Shown in pieces: positions 46,038 to 56,650 of a DNA stretch of 64,000 bases. The translations under genes and the position numbers were made by a program. The DNA is from Plazaster borealis (Eukaryota; Echinodermata; Asteroidea; Forcipulatida; Labidiasteridae), in contig CM037458.1 of assembly GCA_021014325.1 (NCBI GenBank), positions 24,473,063 through 24,537,062 on the forward strand. The letters are read 5' to 3'. The notes under the pieces were generated by a model, which made no database searches, had not been told where the DNA came from, and saw only the letters and a program-made list of their open reading frames with translations. The number at the start of each line of letters is the position of its first letter. The stretch's first letter is position 1.

Positions 46038-46528
46038 TCTTAAACACTGCTTCATTAGTGAGTACATGTACACCCCTTGTGTGGCCTTGTGGGACCGCCC
46101 AGTCACGCTGAAGTTTCTGGCATAACACACGGCTGGCATTCCAAATTTGGCTGCAAAAAGAAAAGAAGAAAAATAAAAGAAAAAAGGAACAAACTGTCAC
46201 TAACATGAACCTGTATCAAGGGTTCTCCACAGTATTTTTGCAAAAATTTATTTTTAAAACTTAAAATGAAAACGTTTTTTTTTTATTGTAAGTTTCTGCT
46301 GTCAGGATCAATCAATTATTCAACCCTGATAACAAATAGCTAAATATTTTTCAGAAGTTAGCTTGAGTTAACTTTCTTTTCTGGCAGATAGTAAAACAAA
46401 CCAGGCAGGAATTAGGATTAAAACAAAAACTGTTATGAAATCATCTACTATGAGGGTCTTTGTTTCTTACCAAAGTTTAGCCTGGTTGAATTCTTTGAGT
46501 TCACCGACCTCGATAGTCTGGTATTGAC
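46038..46528 (-). CDS. Two candidate exons upstream of NDRG, unidentified
   Basis: Segments 46471-46528 (acceptor tttccag, donor TTTG|gtaaga) and 46038-46150 (acceptor tttgcag, donor AAGA|gtaagt) have strong splice sites on the minus strand. Read together they are open for 57 codons and end in phase 0, matching the phase-0 start of the HDIGLN exon. The peptide includes MPAVCYARNFSVTGRSHKAT, which looks like an organelle-type presequence rather than known NDRG N-termini. Another frame is also partly open, so the coding frame is uncertain. It could be an NDRG N-terminus, a 5' UTR or another gene. Confidence 0.35.
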
Positions 46529-46898
46529 CTGGAAAGATAAAAAGAAATGTCCCAAGGTGAAAGGAAAGAAAAGAAAAATAAATCCATATTGTCATCATTT
46601 TGGTGCAGTAACGCTTTCAAGTCATGGTTCACTGAAAAATGAGTCCAGGCTTGATACTTTAATTTTATATTTTCACTAAAGAAATCATGGTACCGAATAC
46701 TTAACTTTTGAAGAGATGGAAGAATGAATATTGATGTGACAGAGCGAAGGTCAGGACAATTACTTAAGAAACTCAATAAAGCGGACCACTTTGCACCCAT
46801 CACGTTAGCGGTTTTCCCAATGGTTGTAATTTGTAAGAAGAATTAGAATAAGTGTGCATATTTAAGGCGATCAATGCTAATGGTGTCATTTCGATTGG

Positions 46899-47863
46899 TC
46901 AGTTCAATGACAAAATGTTTGGCTGAACGACTGAGTACTTTGAAAGGGCCATCATAGGGTGGCTGAAGAGGTTTCCGGACTGAGTCACGGCGAACAAAAC
47001 ATGCGTGCATGTTTGCAAATCACTGAGAACATTAATGTTAGCTCGTTGTTGAGAACGACCGGTAGGCGGTTGGAGATTTTGCATGGCAAGTCGTAATCGA
47101 TGCACATAGGCGGTGGGGTCCAAAGTAGAAATGTAGGAGGTAGTGTCAAAAAATTCTCCCGGCACGCGAAGAGTGGTGCCATAGACCCGTTCAGCGACAC
47201 TGTGATCAAAATCAGACTTGACCGCAGTGCGAATTCCCAGGAGAACGAGTGGTAAGGTTTCTGTACAGTTAGTTGTATCAACTTGTGCTTTAAGTGATGA
47301 TTTAAGTTGCCTGTGGAAACATTCTACCAGGTCGTTAGCGACAGGGTGATAAGCTGTGGTACGTATGCGCTGGGTACCAAGTAGGTTAGTCAGAGCACGG
47401 AAAAGTACGGATTCGGGCACTGGGATCAGTGGTGATAATCGATGGAATGCCAAATGAGGCAACCCATCGCGTCACAAAAAGCATGAGTGACAGTTTGAGC
47501 TGTGATGACAGGTAGAGGAATGGCCTCTGGCCATCGTGTGAAACGGTCAATGCAGGTCAGCATATATCCATTGGATGGTGGTAATGGTCCAACCAGATCA
47601 ATGTGAACATGTGGAAATCGGGCATCTGGAGTAGAAAACTGAAACAGTGGGCAAATGTATGACGATGTACCTTGATCGCTGACACTGTATGCATGATTTT
47701 GCCCATTGTACCACACGGTTAATACATGGCCAAACATAGCGATCCGTGATGAGGCGTTGTGTAGCACGAATGCCAGGGTGTGAAAGGGAATGCAGCACGT
47801 CAAACACTGCACGACGCAACTCCACTGGAACAAATGGACGTGCGTTTCCAGTAGAAATGTCAC
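46899..47863 (-). pseudogene. Gypsy integrase (zinc finger, catalytic core, C-terminal part)
   Basis: The HHCC zinc finger (HSLSHPGIRATQRLITDRYV ... CIQCQ, about 47640-47800) is in a different frame from the core, so there is a frameshift near 47640. Core: HIDLVGPLPPSNGY with the first catalytic Asp, CIDRFTRWPEAIPL, a second acidic position near 47430, then TAYHPVANDLVECFHRQLK with the catalytic Glu. A second frame shift lies near 47430. C-terminal sequence continues to about 46899. Confidence 0.82.
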
Positions 47864-48447
47864 AAAGTAATGTTATGTCACCTGACGGTAGGGGAAATCG
47901 CTTGAAATTGAGCGAGGATGGTGATGTGCGTATGCGTTGAAGTTCTTCGCTGGTGTTCTGTTATTCTGCCATTTTGTGTAAATCGATGAGGGCAGTGATC
48001 TGTGCGCAAAGCAATAAGTTCAACACGAGATAGGGCATCTGCGGCAGCATTATCTCCACCTTTAACATGTCTGGTATCACATGTAAACTGTGAAACAAAT
48101 CGAGGTGGCGAATTTCGCGAGGGGAGTGACTGTCCATTGTGGTGCCGTGTGCATGTGAGCGGTTTGTGGTCAGTTAGCAAGAGGAAATTACGACCCCTCG
48201 AGTGAGTGAAGGAAATGGCGAATAGCTAGGTATATGACTAAAAGTTTGCGACCAAATGTGCTATAACATGTTTCTGCGGGTTAAGTCTCTTTGAGAAGAA
48301 AGCAAGTGGTTGCCATACATTGTCAATTCGTTGTTGAAGAACGGCTCCCACTGCGACATCCGAAGCATCCGTCATGACACACAGCGGCGCGTCTGGCTTT
48401 GGATGTGCAAGGAGAGTGGCAATAGCGAGGGCAACTTTGATAGCGTT
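47864..48447 (-). pseudogene. Gypsy RNase H, distal part
   Basis: Contains MTDASDVAVGAVLQQRIDN (about 48320-48380, with the catalytic Asp), LAFFSKRLNPQ, LLTDHKPLT and DTRHVKGGDNAAADALSRVE, all Ty3/Gypsy RNase H landmarks. Stops are scattered near 48240. Continuous with 53630-53843 before the LINE insertion. Confidence 0.8.
48436..48447. repeat. Target-site duplication, left copy
   Basis: tttgatagcgtt at 48436-48447 is repeated at 53618-53629. The two copies bound the L1-like element and fall at the same point in the RNase H reading frame, which reads through if one copy is removed. Confidence 0.85.
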
Positions 48448-48811
48448 TTTCTGCGCATGCGTTTATGTGAGTGAACACGCTTTCTCTGTGGGTTCCGACC
48501 AGAGTAAAAATTATTCCTCATTTTGACGGTTTTTGTAGAACTTTTCGCTTAATAGACTTCCCCAGTTTGCTGTGCAGGCATATAGACAAAAATGCCGAGA
48601 ACAAGGAAAGCTTTCCAGAATCCGAAGAACGAAATAAGGGAAAATCTTTGTAAAATAATGTGATAACAGACGGAAACCAAGATGGCGCTGCCCACATATC
48701 GGACGACACATGTGCTACAACTACTGCTGATGGTACTGATACTTCGACAGTGGCGCATTCTCTACACCAGCACTGTGATAGTAACAAGAAGCTTGACTCT
48801 ATCTCCTGGAA

Positions 48812-49430
48812 GTGCTGGCAACAAGAGTTGACAAGGTAGAAGGGAATATTAACAAATTAAACAAGGATGTAGACGAAATAACCGAAGGCATGAATTTCAT
48901 GGATGAAGTGCTGGGAGGCAAAGCAGATAGCAAAGAGGTTCGGGAGCTCAGAAAGCAAGGGGGAAGATCTTTCCAATCGCCTCCGCAGAAATAACCTTGT
49001 GTTTTTGCATGTCCCAGAAGGAAGTGAGGATAACCATGAATCTTGTGCCTCATGTATTAAGACTTTTCTTGGAGATCAGATGAAGTTGTCGAGTGCAGCG
49101 GATATACAGATATAATAGAAAGGGCACACAGAACACCAGCAGTTCACACCAGAGGTAAAGGACCACGACCGATCCATGTGGCATTCCTCCGCTTCTCAGA
49201 CAAGCAGATGATCTTGAGAGCTGCTTCCAAGATGTTAAAGAACAACCCCTACAAGAAATGCTACATTTTAAGAGACTCCTCCTCCAAGAAAATCCAGCCA
49301 GGCCAGTATACCTATCCTACCCTGCTAAGCTGAAGATGAAAGAGGGAGACAGTTGGAGAATCTTTGACATGGATGAGACAGACAGTATGAAGTACTTGTA
49401 CCACAAATTTGACAATGGTCGGAGCCCATA
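48812..49430 (+). pseudogene. L1-like ORF1 protein, degraded
   Basis: N-terminal coiled coil (TRVDKVEGNINKLNKDVDEI), then in another frame an RRM-like NRLRRNNLVFLHVPEGSEDN, ERAHRTP and GKGPRPIHVAFLRFSDKQMI, typical of L1 ORF1p (transposase 22 fold). Frame changes occur near 48950 and 49115. RNA-binding role is from family knowledge. Confidence 0.75.
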
Positions 49431-49723
49431 GGTTTTTTTAGAGACAGTCGTGTTCTAAATATCCTTTAAAACATTCGCAGAACAATTAGGGTGTTCCTGT
49501 TTTGTTTTGTTTGTTTTTTGTCTTCTTGTGGTGTGTTTGGTTTTGTTGTTTTGATAGTTTTGTTGTTGTTTTTGTTTCTACCATCTAGGTACCAACAAAT
49601 TATGAATAGGCTCAAGTATGTTGTTTGGTATGATTACATGCTCTCGCTTTCATTATATATATTTTATAAGTTGTGGATTCAGGAAAATGTTGCTCGTTGG
49701 GTTTTCTTTTTTAAATGTCCCAA

Positions 49724-50430
49724 TGGTTAAAATTAATATCTGTTCTCTTAATGTCAGAGGGATGAATAATAATCTTAAGCATACATGAAGACAAGTTTAT
49801 CTTTGGTTGAAAAAAAAGCAATTCTCAATTTTCTTTTTGCAGGAAACACATAGCGAATCTAAATCAGACAGAATCTGGACTAGCGAATGGGGCTATACCA
49901 TATTTTTCAGCCATGATAAATCCAACAAAGCAGGTGTTGCTATCTTGTTTAAAAATGACTTCAGTGTAAGAAATATCTGATTGATTCCTCTGGCAGATTT
50001 ATTATATAATTGATATTGAGGTTGATGATGAGGTGTTTACTTTAGTTAATGTTTATGCTTACAATGAAGACCGGCCCGATTTGTTTGATCAGATTGTTGA
50101 AAAAATGTCTGAGTTTAATTGTGAGAATATCATTATGGGCGGAGACTTCAATGCTGTGAGAAATGTTACCTTCGATAAGAAGGGTGGTAGGCCCTGCACC
50201 AATGGGCGGAGACTTCAATGCTGTGAGAAATGTTACCTTCGATAAGAAGGGTGGTAGGCCCTGCACCAATTTTAAAGTGCAAAACAGAATATCTAATATC
50301 ATTGAGACTCTTGAATTAATTGATGTTTGGAGGGAAAACAATCATGGGGTTAGACATTTTAGCTGTAAATCAAATCATTCTCCCCCATTCTTTGCAGACT
50401 GGATTATTTCTTAATTTCTAATCACCTTTG
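49724..50430 (+). pseudogene. L1-like ORF2 endonuclease, with 67-bp tandem duplication
   Basis: Landmarks: INICSLNVRGMNN, FFLQETHSESKSD, GVAILFKNDF, LVNVYAYNEDRPDLFDQIVE and IIMGGDFNAVRN. A TGA at about 49787 and another near 49978 interrupt the frame. The segment 50135-50201 is repeated exactly at 50202-50268; 67 is not a multiple of 3, so the frame shifts. Confidence 0.82.
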
Positions 50431-50482
50431 AGGTATTCCTGACTCATCTGATATTGTTCCTGGTTATAAAACAGATCACTCT

Positions 50483-52680
50483 ATGACTACTTTGTCCATT
50501 TCCAATGAAAACCAAAAAGGGAGAGGTTTTTGGAAATTGAATACCTCATTTTTGTCTGACCAGGATTATGTTTGTAATATTAAAAATTCTGTTAAGTACA
50601 TCACAGAAGTCAACACCTCAGCTAACCCAAATACTCTCGTGGAAGTTATCAAAAATGAGATTAGGGGTCAAACAGTCAAGTATGCTTCTAGGAGGAAAAA
50701 TGCTCAGAAGCGGGAAGTTACTTTTCTTGAATCTGAAATTTCGCAGCTGGAGAAATCTTATTTTGAGTCCCCTTCGGACAGCTGGAGACAATTTTTGAAA
50801 GTAGGGCTAGGGTGGCTATTGTGAGATCCAGGGCACGTTGGACTGAGTTTGGCGAGAAGATTAGCAAGTATTTTCTTAGTTTAGAAAAACGGAATTCTAA
50901 GAAGAACTATGTTTCCAAGCTTGTTTCTGAGAACGGGGATGTCACCACAGATCAGACTGAAATTTTGAAGAAGGAGCTCAATTTTTACTCTGAACTGTAT
51001 CACTCTGATTCTACAGAGCAGGCCCAATTTGATGAGTTCCTTCCCAACAATGTTAACTACATATTATCTGAGGATGAACAATCTCTCTGTGATGGTCCTC
51101 TGGAAGAAAAAGAGTGTCTAGCTGCTCTTAAAGAAATGAGTAATAATAAGACCCCTGGTGGTGATGGTATCCCAGCTGAATTTTATAACGTTTTTTGGTC
51201 TGACATCAAACAATACATGATTGCTTCTTTCCGTTTTTCTTTTAACTGTGGTCAAATGTCTGTAGACCAGAGGAGAGGGGTAATTAATTTAATTCCTAAA
51301 CCTGGTAAAAACCCTAGTGATTTGAAAAATTGGCGTCCTATCTCTCTCCTAAATGTGGACTACAAAATTTGTGCCAAAGCTCTGGCAAACAGACTGAAAA
51401 CAGTTCTACCTAATATTATTAATGAAGACCAAACTGGTTTTATGGAAAATCGTTATATTGGTGAGAATATTCGTCTTGTGCTTGACACAGTTAAATTCAC
51501 CTCTGAAAATGTTACTCCAGGTATGATTCTTTTTTGGGATTTTGAAAAAGCGTTTGATAGACTAGAATGGTCCTTCGTAGAAAAAAGCCTTAAGTACTTT
51601 AATTTTGGTAAAAACTTTATTAAGTGGATCTTTACTATGTATGGTAATATTTCTAGTTGTATTATTAATAATGGTCATGTCTCAGACTCCTTCAACGTTA
51701 CCAGAGGGGTCCGCCAAGGCTATCCATTGAGCCCATATTTATTCATTATTGCTGCTGAATTACTTGCGATTTCTATTAGACATTCTAAAGACATTACAGG
51801 TATTCAAATTGAGGGTACAGAATTAAAAATTAGCTCTTACTGCTCCCATCCAAAAAGATGGTAGTATCATCTGCTTAAAAGCAGATGATACTACCATCTT
51901 TTTGGATGGGAGCAGTAAATCAGTTTCTTGTACTTTTAAGATATTGGACAGCTTCAGGTCAGCCTCTGGCCTTAAAGTGAACTTTAATCAATCTGAGGCC
52001 ATGAAACTCGGTCCATTGAGATTTAGCAAAGATATACAGTCTATTGGCAGGGGTCTCCCTTGGACCAATGGGCCAGTGCGATTTCTGGGTATTGTATTTA
52101 CTCATAACGAAAATGATCTATTTCATCTGAGTTTTGATAATCAGTTGAATAAGATTCAGACTTTGTTAAATTTGTGGTCCAGGAGAGACCTGACTCCAAT
52201 TGGCAAAATCACTATTGTTAAGAGCTTAGCCTTGTCACAATTGACCTTTTTGTTGACAGTGTTACCCAATCCTCCTCAGGAATTTATCTCACAGGTGAAC
52301 AAGCTGATTTACAAATTTATATGGGATGGGAAACCTGACCGAGTTCGCCTGAGAGTTGTTACTAATGATTAGATGCATGGTGGTTTGAAAATGCTTGATT
52401 TAGAGACTTTTCAAAAGGGTCTGAAATGTACTTGGATCAAGAGACTTCTCGATGGCTCAAAAGATGTAAAGTGGAAGCTCTCTGTAAATGGCGTTCTTAG
52501 GCATGCTGGTATTCAGGACATTATTTGGAAGTTAAATATTTTTCCCTCTCCTGAAGACGAGCAGAGTATACTGTTCGAAATGTCGAGACCCACCCGGTTC
52601 TTTTCAGAACCAACACTCCTCCCAAAGAGATTTTACACATGGCTGTACCCGCAAGTTTACTACTATTTATAGTTTATAGT
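50483..52680 (+). pseudogene. L1-like ORF2 reverse transcriptase, catalytic motif split by a hairpin
   Basis: Frame 50812-51864 holds SNNKTPGGDGIPAEFYNVFW, INLIPKPGKNPSDLKNWRPI, KALANRLKTVLP, DQTGFMENRYIGENIR, LFWDFEKAFDRLEW and GVRQGYPLSPYLF. At 51841 a 40-base inverted copy interrupts the position of the expected YADD motif; the remainder (ADDTTIFLDG) lies after it. The downstream frame (51902-52372) has GLKVNFNQSEAMKLG, FLGIVF and SRRDLTPIGKITIVKSLALS. Non-functional as it stands. Confidence 0.9.
51837..51918. repeat. 38-bp perfect inverted repeat with 6-base loop
   Basis: Arms 51837-51874 and 51881-51918 are exact reverse complements around ttaaaa. The right arm is the native RT sequence; the left copy plus loop is the extra material, as judged from the continuity of the LINE reading frame on each side. 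Confidence 0.9.
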
Positions 52681-52820
52681 ACTTCTTATTTTTCCCTCTG
52701 ATTTCCCGTTCCATATTTTAAAGGATAATTTCCCTAAAGATGTTGTCAGGGCTTGGCTAGAATTGCAGAAATCGAATCGTCCTTCTCATTTTTTGTCCGA
52801 AATTATCTGGCTTAATTCTA

Positions 52821-53590
52821 ATGTTAAAATCAATTAACGAATGTATTTTTTACCGTTCTTGGAAGGTTGAAGGAATTTTAAAAGTTAGGGATGTTTGTTC
52901 AGAAGATTGGAATATTCTAACTTTCCAAGATTTTCGATTGAAATATAGCAATATCAAGTGTACCTTTATCAAGTATTGTGGTCTTCTTAAAGCATTGCCA
53001 AGGACCTGGAAACAGCCTTCTGGCTGGGACTTGACAGAAGAGATTGAATCTAACTCATTGCTGATTTATGAGCTTTGTAATCAGAAAAAGCCTTCTAAAT
53101 TTGTTTACAACTCAATTTACAAAACAATAGCTCAAGAGCCTACTAAATGCCAGTACAAGTGGACTACTTTACTTGACTTCTCCCCGCAATGGAATGAGGT
53201 ACATCAAGTTCCTTTTAAAATTACCAAAGATTCTAAGCTGCAATATTTTCAATATAAATTCATTCATTTTCTCATTCCGACGAACACCTTTCTGTACAAA
53301 ATTAAAAAGAAGGACTCTGACATTTGTTTCTTTTGTAATGAAGAGCGTGAAAAATTGTTACACTTCTTCTGGGACTGTAGAAAAGTTAAACTCTTTTGGA
53401 ACAATATCAAAACTTGGCTTAATTTTACACCTCTATATCCTGTGACTTTAACTTGTAGAGATATTTGCTTTGGTTTATTACATGAAAAAGATCTGATCTC
53501 CCTTAAATTACTATTTTGGCGAAAAAAATTTATTTTTAATAATAATAATAATATTCTGCTTTTCGTTTTGTCTTTGTATGTTCTTTGTTG
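52821..53590 (+). pseudogene. L1-like ORF2 C-terminal region with zinc knuckle
   Basis: Open for 256 codons. It contains CFFCNEEREKLLHFFWDC, a C-x2-C-x8-H-x4-C cluster characteristic of L1/Tx1 ORF2 C-termini, followed by WNNIKTWLN. The segment between 52680 and 52820 is interrupted by stops. Confidence 0.78.
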
Positions 53591-53617
53591 ATAATTGAAT
53601 AAAATTTTTTTTTAAAA

Positions 53618-53629
53618 TTTGATAGCGTT
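53618..53629. repeat. Target-site duplication, right copy
   Basis: Second copy of tttgatagcgtt, immediately after the T/A-rich end of the LINE. Gypsy RNase H resumes directly beyond it. Confidence 0.85.
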
Positions 53630-54379
53630 AAAAAAAAGCTGTAGCAGAGTCACTCCAAGGGAGTGGTGCTGACTTCTTTTCAGCATTAGAGAGTAGATCG
53701 GTGAGTGGTTGGAGGATCTGGGAACAATGGGGAATGAAACGGCGGTAGAAATTTACAAGACCAAGAAATTCTCTGAGTTTGGTGAGAGTTGATGGTTTTG
53801 GGAAATCACAGATAGCACTGACCTTTCCTGCAAGTGGTTGCACCCCGTGGCGGTCAACATGATGTCCAAGGAATTCCAGCGAGTCCGTGCCGGGTTGATG
53901 ATCACGCCATATTGGTGTAGGCGGTCAAACAGAAGACGAAGATGCGTTTCATGTTGATCGGCATCTGTACTGGCAACTAATAGGTCGTCGATGTATGCAT
54001 AACAAAAGTCCAAACCTCTGGTGACTTCATCAATAAAGCATTGGAATGTTTGGGCGGCGTTGCGCAAACCAAATGGCATACGGGTAAATTCGAAGAGCCC
54101 AAATGGAGTCGTAATAGCCGTTTTTGAGATGTCGTCTGTTGCCATGGGAATCTGATGGTATGCACGAATGAGGTTGATCTTGGAAAATATCGAAGTGCCA
54201 TGTATTGATGATGTAAAGTCCTGGATATGTGGCACTGGATAACGATCGGGCACCATAGAGTTGTTGAGAGCCCGATAGTCGCGGCCTGGACGCCAATCCC
54301 CAGGCTGCTTTTTAGGGACCATATGAAGTGGCGAGGACCAGTTGCTGGCCGAAGGGTGCACGATCCCTAAGTCCATCAT
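53630..54379 (-). pseudogene. Gypsy reverse transcriptase and start of RNase H
   Basis: Landmarks: [76 protein letters not shown], the active-site [10 protein letters not shown], then [18 protein letters not shown]. One frame change lies near 53850. The end is truncated by the LINE. Confidence 0.88.
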
Positions 54380-54404
54380 ATGTTGGAACTCATCTTTGCA
54401 ACTT

Positions 54405-54895
54405 TCAAACGATCAGGTGCAAGACGGCGTGGGTGGCGGCTGTAGGGGGGCCAGTCGTGACGATATGGTGCTCAACGTTGTATTCGATTGGAGTGTTCCT
54501 ATAGGTCGGACGCGTTATGCTGTGAAAATCCTTCAAAATGTCCGCAAATCGAGATGGGGTTGGCGGTTTGAAGATGGGGCTGAGTGATGGTGACGTTGAT
54601 GCTTTTCCACCGATGCTCAAATTGGTCGTAGCATCAATCAGCCTGCAATTGCGAATGTCAACAAGAAAGTTGAAATAACGAAGGAAATCTGCGCCTTTAA
54701 TTGCATGTTGAACTTCGGCGACAATGAAAACCCATTGGCATGGTCGCCGAATTCCAATGTCAAGTGTCAATAACCTTTCACCATAAGTAGCGATTTGCGA
54801 TGCATTAGCTTGAAGGTCATGTCCATGATGAAGGAGGGATGACACTCACCTCTGCTCCTGTGTCCACAAGGAATTGTTGCTTTGTTACTCAGTCC
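54405..54895 (-). pseudogene. Gypsy aspartic protease and linker
   Basis: FLVDTGAEVSVIPPS near 54845-54885 contains the DTG active-site triad of a retropepsin. Downstream are ATYGERLLTLDIG, WVFIVAEVQHAIKGADFLRY and a linker to the RT. One frame change occurs just after the DTG segment. Confidence 0.8.
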
Positions 54896-54899
54896 GTGA

Positions 54900-55853
54900 C
54901 GTAAAATAGGCTATTAGATGTGGAACGGCCGGCAGAGCAAGTCGTCCCTACTTGCCGGCTTGGTTGTTTCCCTGGTTACTGGCCTTTTGGGAACATGGCT
55001 GCGTACATTTGTGGGCCATAGCTCCAAATTTCCAGTGGTACCAACACTCTGCAGGGTTATCAGGAGTGGCTGTGGCTACTGGGCTACGGTCATGAGAGCG
55101 TTGACAACTCGGTTGACTGCGGCTGCGACTGCGTTCACTTGAATGGGCGGTGAGGGTGGAGATCATTGATGCCAAATGTGCTAACTTCGGACCGCAGTTG
55201 TTGAATCTCTTTTGGTGGGGGAGAATCTATGGTGGCAATGTGTGCCGCGGAGACAGATGCTTGGGCCGGGGAAACTTCAATAATTTTATCTGCCAACTTT
55301 GCCAATTGGTCGATGTCGACCTCCTCTGACGTTGACACAAGAATGAGGCGAGCATTGGTGGGAAGCCGCTGGAGAAAAACTTGCTACATTATGGATGGCT
55401 CCAATGTAACCCTAAGACTAAGAGCTGTTGCATCTTGCAGAGGAGTTGGGGTTTGGCTTTCTGTCCCCTAACTCCTCTGTTGTCAGGAGTTGTTGTAAAC
55501 GTTTCTGTTCGGATTGGGATGTCCGTTTAATCAGCTCCTTTTTTTAGCGTGGTGTAAGGAGCATCAGAGGGTGGCGTTATCAAGATGTCTCTCACCTCTT
55601 GTGCTTTTGTCGGCTGAAGTGATGCGACGACATATAAGCATACTGAGTATGTTCAGATACTATTCCCCCGAGTGGTGAATTGCGCCTCCACTTGAGTGAA
55701 CCATATAGATGGGTTGGATGGCCAGTATGGAGGGAGCTTTAGGCTGATTGCTGCAGTGAGGCATACAGGTGGTTGCGCCGGTGACTGCTGGTACTAGCTG
55801 TAGCCGGGGTGGACGTTGATAATTCCAAAATTCCAATGTTGTGTAAAGATCAT
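54900..55853 (-). pseudogene. Gypsy Gag with CHCC zinc motif, degraded
   Basis: AECWYHWKFGAMAHKCTQPC at about 55030-55090 gives C-x2-H-x9-C-x3-C. Upstream (higher coordinates) are TSEEVDIDQLAKLADKIIEV and a Gln/Leu-rich segment. Frame is broken several times between 55340 and 55850, so the N-terminus cannot be defined. Confidence 0.65.
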
Positions 55854-55866
55854 GTCTGGGTCACCA
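55854..55866 (-). other. Primer-binding site for reverse transcription (tRNA-Trp type)
   Basis: Minus strand tggtgacccagac lies just inside the inferred LTR end. TGGTGACCC matches the complement of the 3' end of tRNA-Trp as used by several Gypsy lineages. Confidence 0.7.
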
Positions 55867-55869
55867 GTT

Positions 55870-56650
55870 TGGGAGTTAGTTGATTGAATAATGTGGAATC
55901 ACACAAATACTGATCTTACAATAACTTTATTTAAAGAAGAAAAAATAAATCTAGTAGGGCCTAGGCAATAGTATAGAAGTCAAAGCACAAACTTACAAAG
56001 ACATGTGTCTGGTTTGGTGGTTGGAAATAGAGTGAGTGAAGAAACTAATAAGTATTGTGGGGCAGACTATCCAATTTAAAAGCCATCATAAACCAAAGAC
56101 AAGAAGAATGTTAATGGGCTTTCTACCTAGGTGATGACAGGTAGGAAGGACAAAGTTATACACTGGGGCCAAGGACAAGGTAATACATTTGGGCCTTGGT
56201 ATGGTACAGCGAGTAGTAAATAATCAATTAGGGAGATTGTTCTAAATCTAAGGTCAAATGTTTAAGCTACTGGACTGTCGCTGGAGCAATGTACAGGGGT
56301 TCAAAGTTAACAAAATAATATGTGGAAGAAAACGCTACAAAAACACCTTTTAGTATAACTATAATAAGTGTGCATGTCTATTCACACATTAGAACACCTA
56401 GTATCAGTGTGCATGTCTATTCACACATTAGAACACCTTTAGTCAGTATATAAGTGTGCATGTCTATTCACACATTAGAACACCTTTAGTATCAGTGTGT
56501 GTATCTATTCACACATTAGAACACTGTGTGTGCATGTAATGTGTATTCACACATTACCCATATTATAGAACACCTTAATTTATAAGTATGCATGTGTATT
56601 CACACATTAGAACACCTTTAGATAGCATACTCAACAACATACCTTTGGAA
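55870..56650 (-). repeat. 5' LTR of the Gypsy element (outer end uncertain) with internal tandem repeats
   Basis: It ends at the PBS. Minus-strand AATAAA at about 55931 could be the LTR poly(A) signal. Between about 56360 and 56620, gtgcatgtctattcacacat and attagaacacct recur five or six times with irregular 40-60 base spacing. I could not find the outer LTR boundary or a second LTR for comparison. Confidence 0.55.

Larger units (their letters stand above)
48448..53617 (+). mobile_element. L1/Tx1-like LINE inserted into the Gypsy element
   Basis: About 5.17 kb between 12-bp duplications. Order: 5' region (48448-48810), ORF1 (48812-49430), ORF2 endonuclease (49724-50430), RT (50483-52680), C-terminal zinc-knuckle region (52821-53590), then AATAAA near 53598 and a T/A-rich end. 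Near full length but carrying stops, a 67-bp tandem duplication, a 40-bp hairpin insertion and frameshifts. RT motifs (GVRQGYPLSPYLF, KNWRPISLLNVDYK, FWDFEKAFDRLEW) are of the L1/Tx1 type, distinct from the minus-strand L2/CR1-like LINE. Confidence 0.9.
46870..55880 (-). mobile_element. Gypsy-type LTR retrotransposon, split by a LINE and lacking one LTR
   Basis: In minus orientation: 5' LTR (above 55880), primer-binding site, Gag, protease, reverse transcriptase, RNase H, then a 5.2-kb L1-like insertion (48448-53617), then the rest of RNase H and integrase to about 46870. Pol order PR-RT-RH-IN is that of Gypsy/Ty3 elements. The PBS (tggtgacccagac, complement of 55854-55866) fits tRNA-Trp. The Gag zinc motif is C-x2-H-x9-C-x3-C rather than CCHC; with the tRNA-Trp primer this points to the CsRN1-like lineage. 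No matching 3' LTR is seen below 46870. Multiple frameshifts make it defective. Confidence 0.85.

Noticed and set aside
46038..46528. Class I aminoacyl-tRNA synthetase fragment (KLCQIWNASRVL reading in another frame)
   Set aside because: Resemblance is limited to a few residues, the needed phase does not fit the next donor, and no neighbouring synthetase exons exist.
49491..49730. 79-codon open frame with a hydrophobic start
   Set aside because: T-rich linker between ORF1 and ORF2 of the L1-like element; low-complexity translation.
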